DNA from: an uncultured Lachnospiraceae bacterium
GTDB taxonomy: Bacteria > Bacillota > Clostridia > Lachnospirales > Lachnospiraceae
NCBI GenBank assembly: GCA_947177165.1
Contig: CAMWTP010000035.1
Span: forward strand, 1-56,257
Length of the DNA stretch: 56,257 nt
Reading direction: 5' to 3'
Part shown: in pieces, positions 41,023 through 50,570 of the stretch
How positions within the stretch are numbered: the first letter of the stretch is position 1
Layout of the letters: each line of letters opens with the position of its first letter
The notes under the pieces: model-generated
The model's input: the letters and a program-made list of their open reading frames with translations, nothing else
What the model was told of the DNA's origin: nothing
The model's database searches: none
Translations under genes and position numbers: made by a program

Positions 41023-42165
41023 ATGTTTATACCATATGCAAAGCACTATATCGACCAGGACGATATTGATGCGGTTGTGAAAGCCTTACAGGCAGATCAT
41101 ATAGCGGCTGGTCCTGGCATGGAGGAGTTTGAAAAAGATTTTGCCGAATATGTGGGCGCAAAATATGCTGTTGCGTTATCCAGCGGAACAGCTGCACTAC
41201 ATGCCTGTTGTTACGCAGTGCAGATACAGGGCGGTGATGAAGTCATCACTACCCCGATGACGTTTGTGTCAACGGCGAGCAGTATATTATTTTGTAAGGG
41301 AACGGCAGTGTTTGCGGATATTGACGGGAAGACCTATAACATTGACCCGGCTGACATAGAGCGCAAGATATCGTCGAATACAAAAGCAGTCATCCCCGTG
41401 CATTACACGGGTCAGCCTTGCGAAATGGAAAGGATATTTGAGATTGCAAAAAAGTATGGCTTGTACGTCATAGAGGATGCGGCGCATGCACATGGGGCGG
41501 AATATAACGGAAGCCGTATTGGCTCATGCAGATATTCTGACCTGACAGCGTTCAGCTTTCACCCTTCAAAAATAATGACCACTTGCGAGGGCGGGATGGT
41601 CACTACCAACAGCGAGGAATTATACCAGAGGATAAGAATGTTCCGTGCATACTGTTCGACCAGGGAACCGAAATTGTTGACTGACAAGGAGGAGGGGCCG
41701 TGGCATTATGAAGTGCAGGGGCTTGGATATAATTATCGGTTGTCAGATGTCATGTGTGCGCTTGGGAAAAGCCAGTTGAAGAAATTAGACAGCTTCGTGG
41801 CGTACAGGAGAAAAATTGCGCAGCGGTATGATCAGCAGCTGCAGGACCTGAAGAACATTATCCTGCCGTATCAGGCTGCCGGATGTAACAGCAGCTGGCA
41901 TTTATACGTGATCCGGGTGGAACACGGGCATCGCCGGGAAATATACACGAAGATGAGGGAGAAAAACATAGGGGTCGATGTCCATTATCTGCCGGCATAT
42001 AAGCACCCTTATTTTCAGGAAAATGGATATCGGAATGTCTGCTGCCCGGTGGCGGAGGCGTTGTATGATGAGGTGTTGAGCATACCGATTTATTATGGAT
42101 TGACGGAGGGACAGCAGGATTATGTGGTCGAAACGCTGCGGGAACTCATAAAGGGGAACAGATGA
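41023..42165 (+). CDS. DegT/DnrJ/EryC1/StrS sugar aminotransferase
   Basis: A 380-residue PLP-dependent aminotransferase of the sugar family. ALSSGTAALHACCYAV binds PLP phosphate, IEDAAHAHGAEYNG carries the Asp contacting the ring nitrogen, and SFHPSKIMTTCEGGM holds the catalytic Lys. It resembles PseC-type enzymes that aminate UDP-4-keto sugars. No PseB, PseG or NeuB gene is in the window, so a pseudaminic acid pathway is not supported. The next gene begins inside its stop (ATGA overlap). The acceptor is probably a 3- or 4-keto nucleotide sugar. Confidence 0.85.
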   Translation: MFIPYAKHYIDQDDIDAVVKALQADHIAAGPGMEEFEKDFAEYVGAKYAVALSSGTAALHACCYAVQIQGGDEVITTPMTFVSTASSILFCKGTAVFADIDGKTYNIDPADIERKISSNTKAVIPVHYTGQPCEMERIFEIAKKYGLYVIEDAAHAHGAEYNGSRIGSCRYSDLTAFSFHPSKIMTTCEGGMVTTNSEELYQRIRMFRAYCSTREPKLLTDKEEGPWHYEVQGLGYNYRLSDVMCALGKSQLKKLDSFVAYRRKIAQRYDQQLQDLKNIILPYQAAGCNSSWHLYVIRVEHGHRREIYTKMREKNIGVDVHYLPAYKHPYFQENGYRNVCCPVAEALYDEVLSIPIYYGLTEGQQDYVVETLRELIKGNR

Positions 42166-42980
42166 TAAAAGTGATCTTATTCAGCCCGAATGGATATGTA
42201 GGCAGATTCTTAAAGACAAAACTGGCTGAATGCGAGTGGATTTCACTGTCTGGAATCACAAGGGAAAGTGATCTGGATGTATTTGAGGGAGAATATGATA
42301 TCCTCTTATATACGGCTTCCATCACATCTGCCAGAAAGGCTTCAGCAGAACAATATATCAGGGATAATGCGCTGTGCGCAGCTGATATGATGGGATTTTG
42401 CGAAAAACACCGGATAAGGCGCATCATTTACCTGTCAACGGATGAGATATACGGAATGCTGCGGGCGTGTGAGGTGACAGAACATTCAGCAATGGTTTCC
42501 CCCAATATTTATGCGGCTACCAAGTATCTGGCAGAACAGGTAATCAGGGAGAGCGGGATACCGTATTACATACTGCGCCTGCCCGGGATCGTAGGCCGGG
42601 ATTGGGGAGATAATTTCATATACAGGACAATGGAAAAAGTCCGGAACCAGGAAGACATATATATTTATAACGGACAAAAGGAATTCAATAATCTGGTTGA
42701 TATAGACGATCTGGCACAATTCACCATGGTGCTTTGCAATAAAATAGAATGTCCAATATCTGAAACATTTGTTGTTGGAAATTGTGAAAAGATAAAACTG
42801 TTGGAACTTGTGGAGTTTATGAAGGAAATGTATGCCTCATCATCTGAAGTCCATGATGAGGCGAATTCCTCAGGAAGGTATTTTACGTTGAATGTTGAAA
42901 AAGCGGTAAGCTACGGTTACCGTTCCAAAAGCATAAAGAATATCATATATGAACTTAAGGAGTTACAGTACTATGGTTGA
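42162..42980 (+). CDS. SDR-type sugar epimerase/reductase
   Basis: A 272-residue short-chain dehydrogenase. VILFSPNGYVGRFLKTKL is the dinucleotide motif, STDEIYGM contains the Ser/Thr, and YAATKYLAEQVIRE is the Y-x3-K pair. LRLPGIVGRDWGDNF resembles dTDP-4-dehydrorhamnose reductase-like and NAD-dependent epimerase families. It overlaps the aminotransferase stop by 4 bases and is overlapped by the WbuC gene by 8 bases, so all three are translationally coupled and probably act on the same nucleotide sugar. Confidence 0.8.
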   Translation: MIKVILFSPNGYVGRFLKTKLAECEWISLSGITRESDLDVFEGEYDILLYTASITSARKASAEQYIRDNALCAADMMGFCEKHRIRRIIYLSTDEIYGMLRACEVTEHSAMVSPNIYAATKYLAEQVIRESGIPYYILRLPGIVGRDWGDNFIYRTMEKVRNQEDIYIYNGQKEFNNLVDIDDLAQFTMVLCNKIECPISETFVVGNCEKIKLLELVEFMKEMYASSSEVHDEANSSGRYFTLNVEKAVSYGYRSKSIKNIIYELKELQYYG

Positions 42981-43518
42981 TAAAAAGTACAGGCCCGGAG
43001 GGAAGAGTTATCTATGTGTAAATGATGACAGCAAGCTTGTGGTCAATGCGGAATATTTAACAAGGCTTAAGGAAAGGCAGGATGGAAATCCAGAAAAAAA
43101 GTGCACACTGTGTCTCCACAATGATACAAGGGAAAAGCGTCATGAAATGATCAACCTGTATTCCAAAGGGGAATATGTGCGTCCGCATTGCCATGCTGAC
43201 AAGACGGAAACGAAGATTATGCTGGAAGGAAAAATGCTGGCGGTCCTGTTTGATGATAAAGGCAAAATAACAGACCGTATCATCTTATCATCTGGCACAA
43301 ATGATAATTTTTTGCTTCGCATTGACAGGATGGTCATCCACACAAATATCCCGCTGACCGATGTTGTTTTTTATGAATCGATTACGGGACCTTACATGGG
43401 AGTCAACGATAGTCTTTTTCCTGCATGGGCACCGGCATTGGATGATGGCGATGCCATACAGGAGTTTTATGCCAGATTGGGTATAGAGGATTTCTACAGA
43501 TTGAAGAATGAAGTTTGA
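42973..43518 (+). CDS. wbuC: WbuC-family cupin metalloprotein
   Basis: A 181-residue cupin. RHEMINLYSKGEYVRPHCHADKT holds the histidine metal ligands, and the family pattern continues with KIMLEGKMLAVLFDDKGKI and RMVIHTNIPLTDVVFYES, ending GPYMGVND. WbuC proteins occur in O-antigen and other polysaccharide loci; their activity is not settled. The start at 42973 has AAGGAG nine bases upstream and overlaps the previous gene by 8 bases. The stop codon lies in the first of two hairpins preceding the carbamoyltransferase. Confidence 0.82.
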   Translation: MVDKKYRPGGKSYLCVNDDSKLVVNAEYLTRLKERQDGNPEKKCTLCLHNDTREKRHEMINLYSKGEYVRPHCHADKTETKIMLEGKMLAVLFDDKGKITDRIILSSGTNDNFLLRIDRMVIHTNIPLTDVVFYESITGPYMGVNDSLFPAWAPALDDGDAIQEFYARLGIEDFYRLKNEV

Positions 43519-43567
43519 AAGAAGGCCGCTTTCAAATTATTGACTGGTATGCGTGCTGGAGCACGCA
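43514..43567 (+). promoter_or_regulatory. Two adjacent hairpins before the carbamoyltransferase
   Basis: TTTGAAAG (43514-43521) pairs with CTTTCAAA (43529-43536), and TGCGTGCT (43550-43557) pairs with AGCACGCA (43560-43567). The first spans the wbuC stop; the second abuts the AAGGGGG binding site of the next gene. They may tune translation or mRNA processing. There is no T-run. Confidence 0.4.
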
Positions 43568-43580
43568 AGGGGGTATAGAA

Positions 43581-45419
43581 ATGAATATATTAGGAATATC
43601 TGCCTTGTATCATGATGCGGCGGCGTGCCTTGTAAAAGATGGAGAGATCATTGCCGCTGCGCAGGAAGAACGTTTTACAAGGATAAAGCATGACCTGAGT
43701 ATGCCGGTAAATGCGGCAGAATACTGTTTAAAAGAAGGAAAGCTCAGCAAAGATGAGATTGACATAGTTGTGTTTTATGATAATCCGCTGTATACGCTTG
43801 ACAGATTCCTGAAAAACACGGCTGCTGTAAGTGGTGATGCAAGGGAGCTTGTTGACAGGAGCTTTGAGCCGATGTTTGCGAAAAGGCTGTGGGTGCATAA
43901 GCTTGTTGACCAAATGCTGGGGGAAAATGCCTTAAGAAAATTCTATGTATGCGAGCATCATATGTCGCACGCCTCATCGGCGTTCTATCCGTCGCCGTAT
44001 GAAAAGGCGGTCATACTTACCGTTGACGGTGTGGGAGAGTGGGCGACGGCAACAATTGGCACAGGCGATGGCGGGAAAATAGAAATAAAAGAGGAGATGC
44101 GTTATCCCCACTCTCTGGGGATGCTTTACAGTGCATTTACATATTTCTGTGGTTTCAAGGTGAATTCAGGGGATTATAAATTCATGGGTCTTGCTCCGTA
44201 TGGAGAACCTGTGTATGAAAAGCTGATAAAGGAAAAGCTTTTAGATATCAGGGAAGATGGCTCGTTTAAAATGGACATGGCGTATTTTGACTATCAGCAT
44301 GGCAGGGCGATGACAAATGAGAAATTTGCAGAACTGTTTGGCGGGGCAAGGAGAATGCCGGAGGGCAGGATCACCAAAAGAGAGATGGATATAGCTGCCT
44401 CTGTGCAGAAAGTGACAGAAGAGATTATCCTGAAAATGGCCTTGCATGCGAAAGAGGCATATGGAAAAGGAACAGACAATCTGGTCATGGCTGGCGGGGT
44501 TGCCTTAAACTGTGTGGCAAATGGAAAGCTGGCAAAAAGTGAAATCTTTAAGAACATCTGGATTCAGCCGGCGGCAGGGGATGCTGGCGGCAGCCTTGGT
44601 GCCGCGCTTTATGCCGCGTACAATTTGTGTGGGGCAAAAAGAATAATAAATACGCCGGATTCCCAGAAGGGAAGTTATCTTGGACCGGAATATCCGGAAA
44701 ATGAGACTGAAAAATATTTGAAAAGCAATCATTATGTTTACCATAAATTAGATAAAGAGCACTTGTATCAGACGGTTGCATCAAAGCTTGCAGAAGGCAG
44801 GGTCATCGGGCTGTTCCACGGAAGGATGGAATTTGGGCCGAGGGCGCTTGGGAACAGAAGCATCATAGCGGATGCGCGTTCAGAAAATATGCAGGTGAAG
44901 CTAAACCAGAAGATTAAATTCCGGGAATCCTTCCGGCCGTTTGCACCTGCTGTCTTAAGGGAAGACGTACAGGAATATTTCGAACTTGAAGGCGACAGCC
45001 CATACATGCTTCTGTGCGCAAACGTGAAGGAGAACAGGAGAAACCGGTCGCAGTTGCAGGAAGACTTAAAGCGGCATAATGGAGACATGCTGGAGGTCGT
45101 TAAGCAGAAACGTTCTGATATCCCTGCAGTCACGCATGTGGATTACAGCGCAAGAATCCAGACAGTGACAGAGGAGGGAAACGATTATTTCTACCATATC
45201 ATAAAGGAATATCAGAAAATTACAGGCTGCGGGGTAGTTGTGAATACGTCTTTTAATGTCCGCGGAGAGCCTATCGTATGCACGCCGGAGGACGCATACA
45301 AATGCTTTATGCGCACAGATATGGATATGCTTGTGCTGGAAAGCTGTGTTTTATATAAAGAAGAGCAGCCTGAATGGACAGAAGGAGACACCTGGAAAAG
45401 CCTGTATGAACCGGACTGA
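43581..45419 (+). CDS. Carbamoyltransferase (NodU/TobZ type)
   Basis: A 612-residue enzyme that transfers a carbamoyl group from carbamoyl phosphate to a hydroxyl, via carbamoyl-adenylate. The N-terminal Kae1-like domain has ILGISALYHDAAACLV, CEHHMSHASSAFYPSP with the metal histidines, and VDGVGEWATATIG. The C-terminal YrdC-like domain has LFHGRMEFGPRALGNRSII, FRESFRPFAPAVLRE and NTSFNVRGEPIVCTPEDAY. In a glycan locus it would carbamoylate a sugar. The start is the ATG at 43581 with AAGGGGG 7 bases upstream; the upstream in-frame extension is unsupported. Confidence 0.9.
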   Translation: MNILGISALYHDAAACLVKDGEIIAAAQEERFTRIKHDLSMPVNAAEYCLKEGKLSKDEIDIVVFYDNPLYTLDRFLKNTAAVSGDARELVDRSFEPMFAKRLWVHKLVDQMLGENALRKFYVCEHHMSHASSAFYPSPYEKAVILTVDGVGEWATATIGTGDGGKIEIKEEMRYPHSLGMLYSAFTYFCGFKVNSGDYKFMGLAPYGEPVYEKLIKEKLLDIREDGSFKMDMAYFDYQHGRAMTNEKFAELFGGARRMPEGRITKREMDIAASVQKVTEEIILKMALHAKEAYGKGTDNLVMAGGVALNCVANGKLAKSEIFKNIWIQPAAGDAGGSLGAALYAAYNLCGAKRIINTPDSQKGSYLGPEYPENETEKYLKSNHYVYHKLDKEHLYQTVASKLAEGRVIGLFHGRMEFGPRALGNRSIIADARSENMQVKLNQKIKFRESFRPFAPAVLREDVQEYFELEGDSPYMLLCANVKENRRNRSQLQEDLKRHNGDMLEVVKQKRSDIPAVTHVDYSARIQTVTEEGNDYFYHIIKEYQKITGCGVVVNTSFNVRGEPIVCTPEDAYKCFMRTDMDMLVLESCVLYKEEQPEWTEGDTWKSLYEPD

Positions 45420-45443
45420 AAAAAGTGATGGGAGGGAGATAGA

Positions 45444-45794
45444 ATGGCTGAACGCACACATGGCGATTTGTGCTCACGAGAGCGGGAAGTGCTTTATCAT
45501 CTGGAATTGGACATGCCGGATGGATGGGAAAAATCATTTGATTTTATGTATAAGGAGAAGGACAGTTATTATATGCTGCAGGACAAGCATGAATATCTGA
45601 TGGAATATGGTTTTGAAACCGTACCGCAGCTAAAAGAAATGCTGGACAGATTGTGGGAAAACGAGCAATGCATGCAAAATATTGAAAAGACGGTGCTTGC
45701 AGCGTCGATAAAGAACAAACCGAAGCAGGAAGAAAGAGAGAATACAAAAAGGGATGCAGATGGGTATATGCCGGAGTTCATATACAATTTCTGA
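45444..45794 (+). CDS. Small hypothetical protein in the glycan cluster
   Basis: A 116-residue, mostly hydrophilic protein of unknown family. It has a sheet-like middle (GWEKSFDFMYKEKDSYYML), a helical stretch (VPQLKEMLDRLWENEQCMQN) and a charged linker before the end DGYMPEFIYNF. GGGAGG lies about 7 bases before the ATG and it starts 24 bp after the carbamoyltransferase, so it belongs to the same transcript. No membrane or signal segment is seen. Confidence 0.6.
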   Translation: MAERTHGDLCSREREVLYHLELDMPDGWEKSFDFMYKEKDSYYMLQDKHEYLMEYGFETVPQLKEMLDRLWENEQCMQNIEKTVLAASIKNKPKQEERENTKRDADGYMPEFIYNF

Positions 45795-45872
45795 ATGATA
45801 TGGAAATGCCACGATAGGATGATGGATACCGATATTGCGGGGTAAGTGAGCCAAATCGAGGAGGAATGCACG

Positions 45873-47600
45873 ATGTTGAAAATATTATACGCACTGGCGG
45901 AGAAGTATGAAGGTAAAGAAATCTTCATATATGGGATTGGATTCCACGCAATGAGTGCGTTTGCAGAATTATCATATTGCGGTATTGACATAACTGGTTT
46001 TGTAAATACAAATAAGGCATATGAGCAGCATGCAGGCAAATATATCATGAACAGGAGAATCGTGGTAAAAGAAGAGCTGGTCCAAAACGATAGCATCGTA
46101 GTTGTCCCAAGGGAAATATCAAAGACTGCAATACAAAAAATGCTTTATGGGATATGTGTCCTGGAAATAGATGAATTGCTTGCACCAGATTACAGGCTTA
46201 GGAATAAAAAAGTGATCATATATGGGATTGGCCAGAGAGGAAATGAAATATATGACTTATTGGAATCAAATGGAATCAAACCGGCAGCAGCATGCGTTTC
46301 GGAAAAAAAACAGGATGTCTGGAAAGGATTACCGGTATATAGTGTTGACGAGTTAGAAGCTGCACCAGATATAGTTTTTATTTTAGCAACGAAACTTCCT
46401 AAATATAGGGATGAAATGCTTGGGGAACTGGAAGATCGCGATGCGGAAAAATATATCGATCTTTTTCTGACATATAATGATATGGTTTCGGGTGACATGT
46501 ATCAGATCGTCGATAAGGCATTTGGTGAGAGGAAGAATATCTTCTTATATGGAAATGATGATGAACTTTTTAAGTTCATAGAAAAAATACTGAACCGGTA
46601 CGGTGTCAATATCGGTGGCAGGATATATGAGAAGGGTAATCCGGATAAAAAGATTGAAAGCATTTATGAACTGATTTATAAAGAGCTGGATAATACCGCT
46701 GTCATTGTGGCGGAATGGGACAGGGAAAGATCGAAAGCTGTCTGCGATCAATTAAGTGAAATAGGATTTTGTATACAAAAACACAATTATACATCCATAT
46801 ATCCTAAAGCACTCAGATATAAAAAGGGTTTCCAGGTTAAGACAGATTGCCTGTTAGGGTACAGCCCATATGTGGATGAGAGATTTCCGGGGTATGTCGT
46901 GTATGGAGATGCAAAAAAAGATGATTTGAAAATCATGGTTCTGGGCGGTTCGACTTCAACGGATGGATACTATCAAAGTATTGGATGGCCATATTTCTTT
47001 TGGAAAAAATTTCAACAGCAGAAGGAGGTAACCGTATATAACGGAGCAATGATGGGTCATGATGTTGTTCAGGAATTATTAAAGCTCCTCAGGGATATTG
47101 CGTATATAAGGCCTGATGTTGTGATAAGCATGGGCGGGCTTAATAACGTAAACGTAAAAAAGGATACAGATAATCAATTCTGCGTAAAGGAAGTCATGCA
47201 ATGGATAACCGCTATGGCACCGAAGGAAAGATATATAAGCGGAGTGAAAGGCGATGAGTGTACCTATGAGTTCTGGCATAGGAACCTTAAGGTGATGAAA
47301 GCAGTAGTGGAATCCTATGGGGCAAAGTTTTTTGGTTTTCTGCAGCCTATGAATGTCGCGAAAGATAATCCCAGTCTTTTTGATATCCTTACAACAGGGG
47401 AGGATAATGAAGATTTTTGGGTTTTCAGGGAACGCGCTGGAAAAGAATCAGATCCGGCCTATCGAAATCTTATCAGTCTGTTCGATCAGGAAACAGAAAT
47501 GTATATAGATTACTGCCATTATTCAGAAAAAGCGAATGAAGTGCTTGCTGATAGCGTGTTTAAGACGGTCATTACGAATATGAAGGAGAATTTGGAATGA
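45873..47600 (+). CDS. Multi-Rossmann protein with SGNH hydrolase domain (first paralogue)
   Basis: A 575-residue protein. Three repeats of a nucleotide-binding-like module occupy the first 300 residues, marked by IFIYGIGFHAMSAFAEL, KVIIYGIGQRGNEIYDL and NIFLYGNDDELFKFI. The C-terminal 250 residues resemble the SGNH/GDSL fold: MVLGGSTSTDG (block I, Ser), NGAMMGHD (block II), SMGGLNNVN (block III) and YIDYCHYSEKAN (block V, D-x-x-H). It may remove or add an acyl group on a glycan. The ATG at 45873 has GAGGAGG eight bases upstream. It overlaps its paralogue by 4 bases. DNA is more AT-rich than the left half of the window. Confidence 0.65.
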   Translation: MLKILYALAEKYEGKEIFIYGIGFHAMSAFAELSYCGIDITGFVNTNKAYEQHAGKYIMNRRIVVKEELVQNDSIVVVPREISKTAIQKMLYGICVLEIDELLAPDYRLRNKKVIIYGIGQRGNEIYDLLESNGIKPAAACVSEKKQDVWKGLPVYSVDELEAAPDIVFILATKLPKYRDEMLGELEDRDAEKYIDLFLTYNDMVSGDMYQIVDKAFGERKNIFLYGNDDELFKFIEKILNRYGVNIGGRIYEKGNPDKKIESIYELIYKELDNTAVIVAEWDRERSKAVCDQLSEIGFCIQKHNYTSIYPKALRYKKGFQVKTDCLLGYSPYVDERFPGYVVYGDAKKDDLKIMVLGGSTSTDGYYQSIGWPYFFWKKFQQQKEVTVYNGAMMGHDVVQELLKLLRDIAYIRPDVVISMGGLNNVNVKKDTDNQFCVKEVMQWITAMAPKERYISGVKGDECTYEFWHRNLKVMKAVVESYGAKFFGFLQPMNVAKDNPSLFDILTTGEDNEDFWVFRERAGKESDPAYRNLISLFDQETEMYIDYCHYSEKANEVLADSVFKTVITNMKENLE

Positions 47601-49303
47601 GAAAAAATCTATACGTCATATCAGAAGAGTATCAAAAAAAAGATATTTATGTATATGGAGTGAGTAGAGATTCTGTTGATGTTTTTGCTTATATAACCTT
47701 GCATAACGGAGAAGTAACAGGTTTTGTAGATGATAGTGGAAGCGTGATAGGCAATCGTTTCATGAACAGAGATATCATTTCAGAAAAAGAATTCGAGGAT
47801 ATAGAGGATGCTGTCCTTGTTTTACCGTATTTTTTGACCAAGGATAGTGTGAAGACATGTAAGGAAAAATTCTACTGGAGAGAAATTCTTGAAGTGAATC
47901 TTGATATAGGTGAAAAAAATATATATGTATATGGTTTGGGAAAAGTCGGCAAAGAAATATGCAAAAAACTAGATGAAGGAAATATAAAAATAAAGGGCGT
48001 GTGTATCAGTGACCGGGGCGGATATGAGCAGTGGAATGGCAGGACGATAGTGGATTTAGAAGAGATAGAACAGGGAGAGGATTGTGCCATTATACTGGCA
48101 ACAGAAAATAATGGTTTTCGGCGCCAGATGCTTGAAAAGGTTGAATGTTATCAGGCAGAATTATATTTACCTGATATTATATCGCAGAATTATGTAAATA
48201 ATAGTACTTTTTTCCAATGTGTTGCAAAGGCCGTGAGAGAACATAAAAAGATATATGTATATGGGAATAAAAATGATTGGACTGATCTGATTCTGACTAT
48301 TTTCAGAAGATACGGCGTTAAAGTTGAAGGAGTCGTATATAAGGAAGAGAATCAGGCATTAGGCATAAAGAACGTATGCGACCTGATCTATGAAAAATTG
48401 GATGACATAATGGTTGCCATTGCTTCGGATTCAGGGGATGAGGTGAGTCAGGCTGGCGATATTCTGGAAAGCATAGGGTTTGCGATGGGGTGTTTGTCAT
48501 ATGCATCCATTGATATACCACATACGTCTCCTTACGTATTTGCATATCCGGGAAGCTATTATGAGCAGGACAGCCTTTTTAGCCAATGTGCGCATCATAA
48601 AGGGAAATATCCGGGGATTGTTGTCTTGGGTGATGATCAGGCTGATGATATAAAAATATTTGTTGTCGGCGGTTCGACATCTACAGTGGGATTGTACAAG
48701 CAGATAACATGGGTGGAATACTTATATAAAAAAATGAAAAACATGGGTTATTCGCTCACGATATATTGCGCGGCATCGGCCGGCTATAATGTAGCGGATG
48801 AGTTATTGAGGCTGGTCAGGGATGCCTGCCATTTGAAGCCGGACTACGTGATCGCATTCAGCGGAGTAAATAATTTATATGGTGATCTGCCGTCAAACAG
48901 GTTTTTATTATACCCGAAGCAAAGCCAGTGTAATAAAAATATGCCAAATGGCGTTGAGACATCAGAGGATGCCTATGATTTTTGGCATAGGATCATTAAA
49001 CTGGAGAAACTGGTTTCGGAATCTATGGGAGCAAAATATCTGGCTTTCCTACAGCCTATGAATATACAAAAAAGAAATAAAAATGTATTTGAAAGAAGTT
49101 TTTTTGAAGTTTTAAGATGCTCTGAAAATGCCAGACTATTTACAGAAAGGGCAGGTCAGGTGGATGGAGACTACTTAAATCTGATATCGTTGTTTGAGGA
49201 TAAAGAGGGGATGTATATAGATGAGTGTCATTATTCCAATGCTGCTAATGAAATCATAGCGGACATTGTAGTGAATGAGCTTCTCAAACATATTGGTATA
49301 TGA
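47597..49303 (+). CDS. Multi-Rossmann protein with SGNH hydrolase domain (second paralogue)
   Basis: A 568-residue paralogue of the preceding protein, with the same layout: modules at DIYVYGVSRDSVDVFAYI, NIYVYGLGKVGKEICKKL and KIYVYGNKNDWTDLIL, then the SGNH-like domain with FVVGGSTSTVG, AASAGYNVADE, AFSGVNNLYG and YIDECHYSNAANE. The catalytic Ser and D-x-x-H positions are kept, so both copies are probably functional. Sequence identity is moderate, so the duplication is not recent. ATGA overlap couples its translation to the first copy. Substrate unknown. Confidence 0.65.
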   Translation: MRKNLYVISEEYQKKDIYVYGVSRDSVDVFAYITLHNGEVTGFVDDSGSVIGNRFMNRDIISEKEFEDIEDAVLVLPYFLTKDSVKTCKEKFYWREILEVNLDIGEKNIYVYGLGKVGKEICKKLDEGNIKIKGVCISDRGGYEQWNGRTIVDLEEIEQGEDCAIILATENNGFRRQMLEKVECYQAELYLPDIISQNYVNNSTFFQCVAKAVREHKKIYVYGNKNDWTDLILTIFRRYGVKVEGVVYKEENQALGIKNVCDLIYEKLDDIMVAIASDSGDEVSQAGDILESIGFAMGCLSYASIDIPHTSPYVFAYPGSYYEQDSLFSQCAHHKGKYPGIVVLGDDQADDIKIFVVGGSTSTVGLYKQITWVEYLYKKMKNMGYSLTIYCAASAGYNVADELLRLVRDACHLKPDYVIAFSGVNNLYGDLPSNRFLLYPKQSQCNKNMPNGVETSEDAYDFWHRIIKLEKLVSESMGAKYLAFLQPMNIQKRNKNVFERSFFEVLRCSENARLFTERAGQVDGDYLNLISLFEDKEGMYIDECHYSNAANEIIADIVVNELLKHIGI

Positions 49304-49395
49304 GGTTTATGGAAAGCAATCGTTTGCTGCAAATAGGGATGTGCGGCAGTACGAATTGGTATATGTATGTGGTACAGTGCTAGGAGGAAAAAGAG

Positions 49396-50493
49396 ATGCT
49401 GAGTCATTTGCCGTTAAACAAAAAAATCGTTATTATCGGGGAAGGAAAAATAGGGAAGATCATAGCAGATTTTTTGATATTAGGTGAAGTACAGAAATTT
49501 ATAGCAGAAGGATGCCTGCTGGTGGATGATGGGTATCGGAAAAAGGAAAATTACCGGGGACTGCGTATTCGTGAGTTGTCAGAATTTGTGGCGAATGAAA
49601 AAATAGATGAGTTTGTTTTTCTCAATACAGTAACATCAATAGAAACCGAGACTTATAAAAAGCATTTATCTGATTACGGAATAATAGATGTAGTCGAATG
49701 TAACGACATAAATACGGCAATGGAAATTGCAGCACGATATTGGTCGGATTATTTTCAAAAAAATGGAATAGAGACAGATCAAAAAGAATTGTGTATCAAT
49801 GATTTTGTTTTTCCAAATCCGTTTTTGCAGGATGTACCTAAAACTGTCCTGCATGCTTTTTTGACAGATGTGAGGGATTTAGTCATTCCTCTTTGGAAGG
49901 GTGATTATGAATTTTGTGATGACGGACCGTATGAAACAGAACACGTGAAAGTTTCAGAGGGTGACATCGTCATTGACTGTGGTGCCAATATTGGCATCAG
50001 TACAGCAAATGCAGTGGCAAGAAAATGTAAAAAGGTATACGCGATAGAGCCGGTTATGAACAGATCACTTGCCAATTGCAAGGAATTATTTGGAGACACG
50101 GTGGAAATCTGCCAGATGGCAGTAAGTGATTATGAAGGTTCTGCAACGATACATATTAATCCTGATTCGTGCAATGACAATTCCATTTACTATGTCCAGA
50201 ACACTTTGAGAGACGAATTGGAGACAGAAGTTACAACGATAGATTCCCTGTGTGAAAGGATGGGAGTACGGGACATAGGATACATAAAGTTCTATATTGA
50301 TGATTTGGAAGGAAGAATGATTGCCGGGGCGCGGGAAACGATAAAAGCGTACAGACCCAAAATTGCGATTTTTCCATGTCGTCCTGATAATACAGAGGCC
50401 TTTAAAAGTAAGTTGGAGGAATTGATAAGGAGCATGGATTCAGGCTATATATTTGAATATGCTTATAACAAAATGTTTGCCTATACTGTTTAA
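49396..50493 (+). CDS. FkbM family methyltransferase with N-terminal Rossmann module
   Basis: A 365-residue protein. Residues 1-110 are the module shared across this region ([35 protein letters not shown]). Residues 180-360 are an FkbM-type methyltransferase: [18 protein letters not shown] binds [17 protein letters not shown] follows, and [20 protein letters not shown] is the family signature. It probably O-methylates a sugar. GGAGG lies about 8 bases before the ATG. The 92 bp between it and the previous gene contain nothing recognisable. Confidence 0.82.
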   Translation: MLSHLPLNKKIVIIGEGKIGKIIADFLILGEVQKFIAEGCLLVDDGYRKKENYRGLRIRELSEFVANEKIDEFVFLNTVTSIETETYKKHLSDYGIIDVVECNDINTAMEIAARYWSDYFQKNGIETDQKELCINDFVFPNPFLQDVPKTVLHAFLTDVRDLVIPLWKGDYEFCDDGPYETEHVKVSEGDIVIDCGANIGISTANAVARKCKKVYAIEPVMNRSLANCKELFGDTVEICQMAVSDYEGSATIHINPDSCNDNSIYYVQNTLRDELETEVTTIDSLCERMGVRDIGYIKFYIDDLEGRMIAGARETIKAYRPKIAIFPCRPDNTEAFKSKLEELIRSMDSGYIFEYAYNKMFAYTV

Positions 50494-50570
50494 GGGGGAA
50501 ATCGGCAGGATCACCGTTCCAATTGGGGCTGGTTTTTCATAGAAAAAATATTAAGAGGAGACAAGGAAAA

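Noticed and set aside
41023..43518. A pseudaminic or legionaminic acid pathway
   Set aside because: The aminotransferase resembles PseC, but no PseB, PseG, PseI/NeuB or CMP-transferase genes are present in the window.
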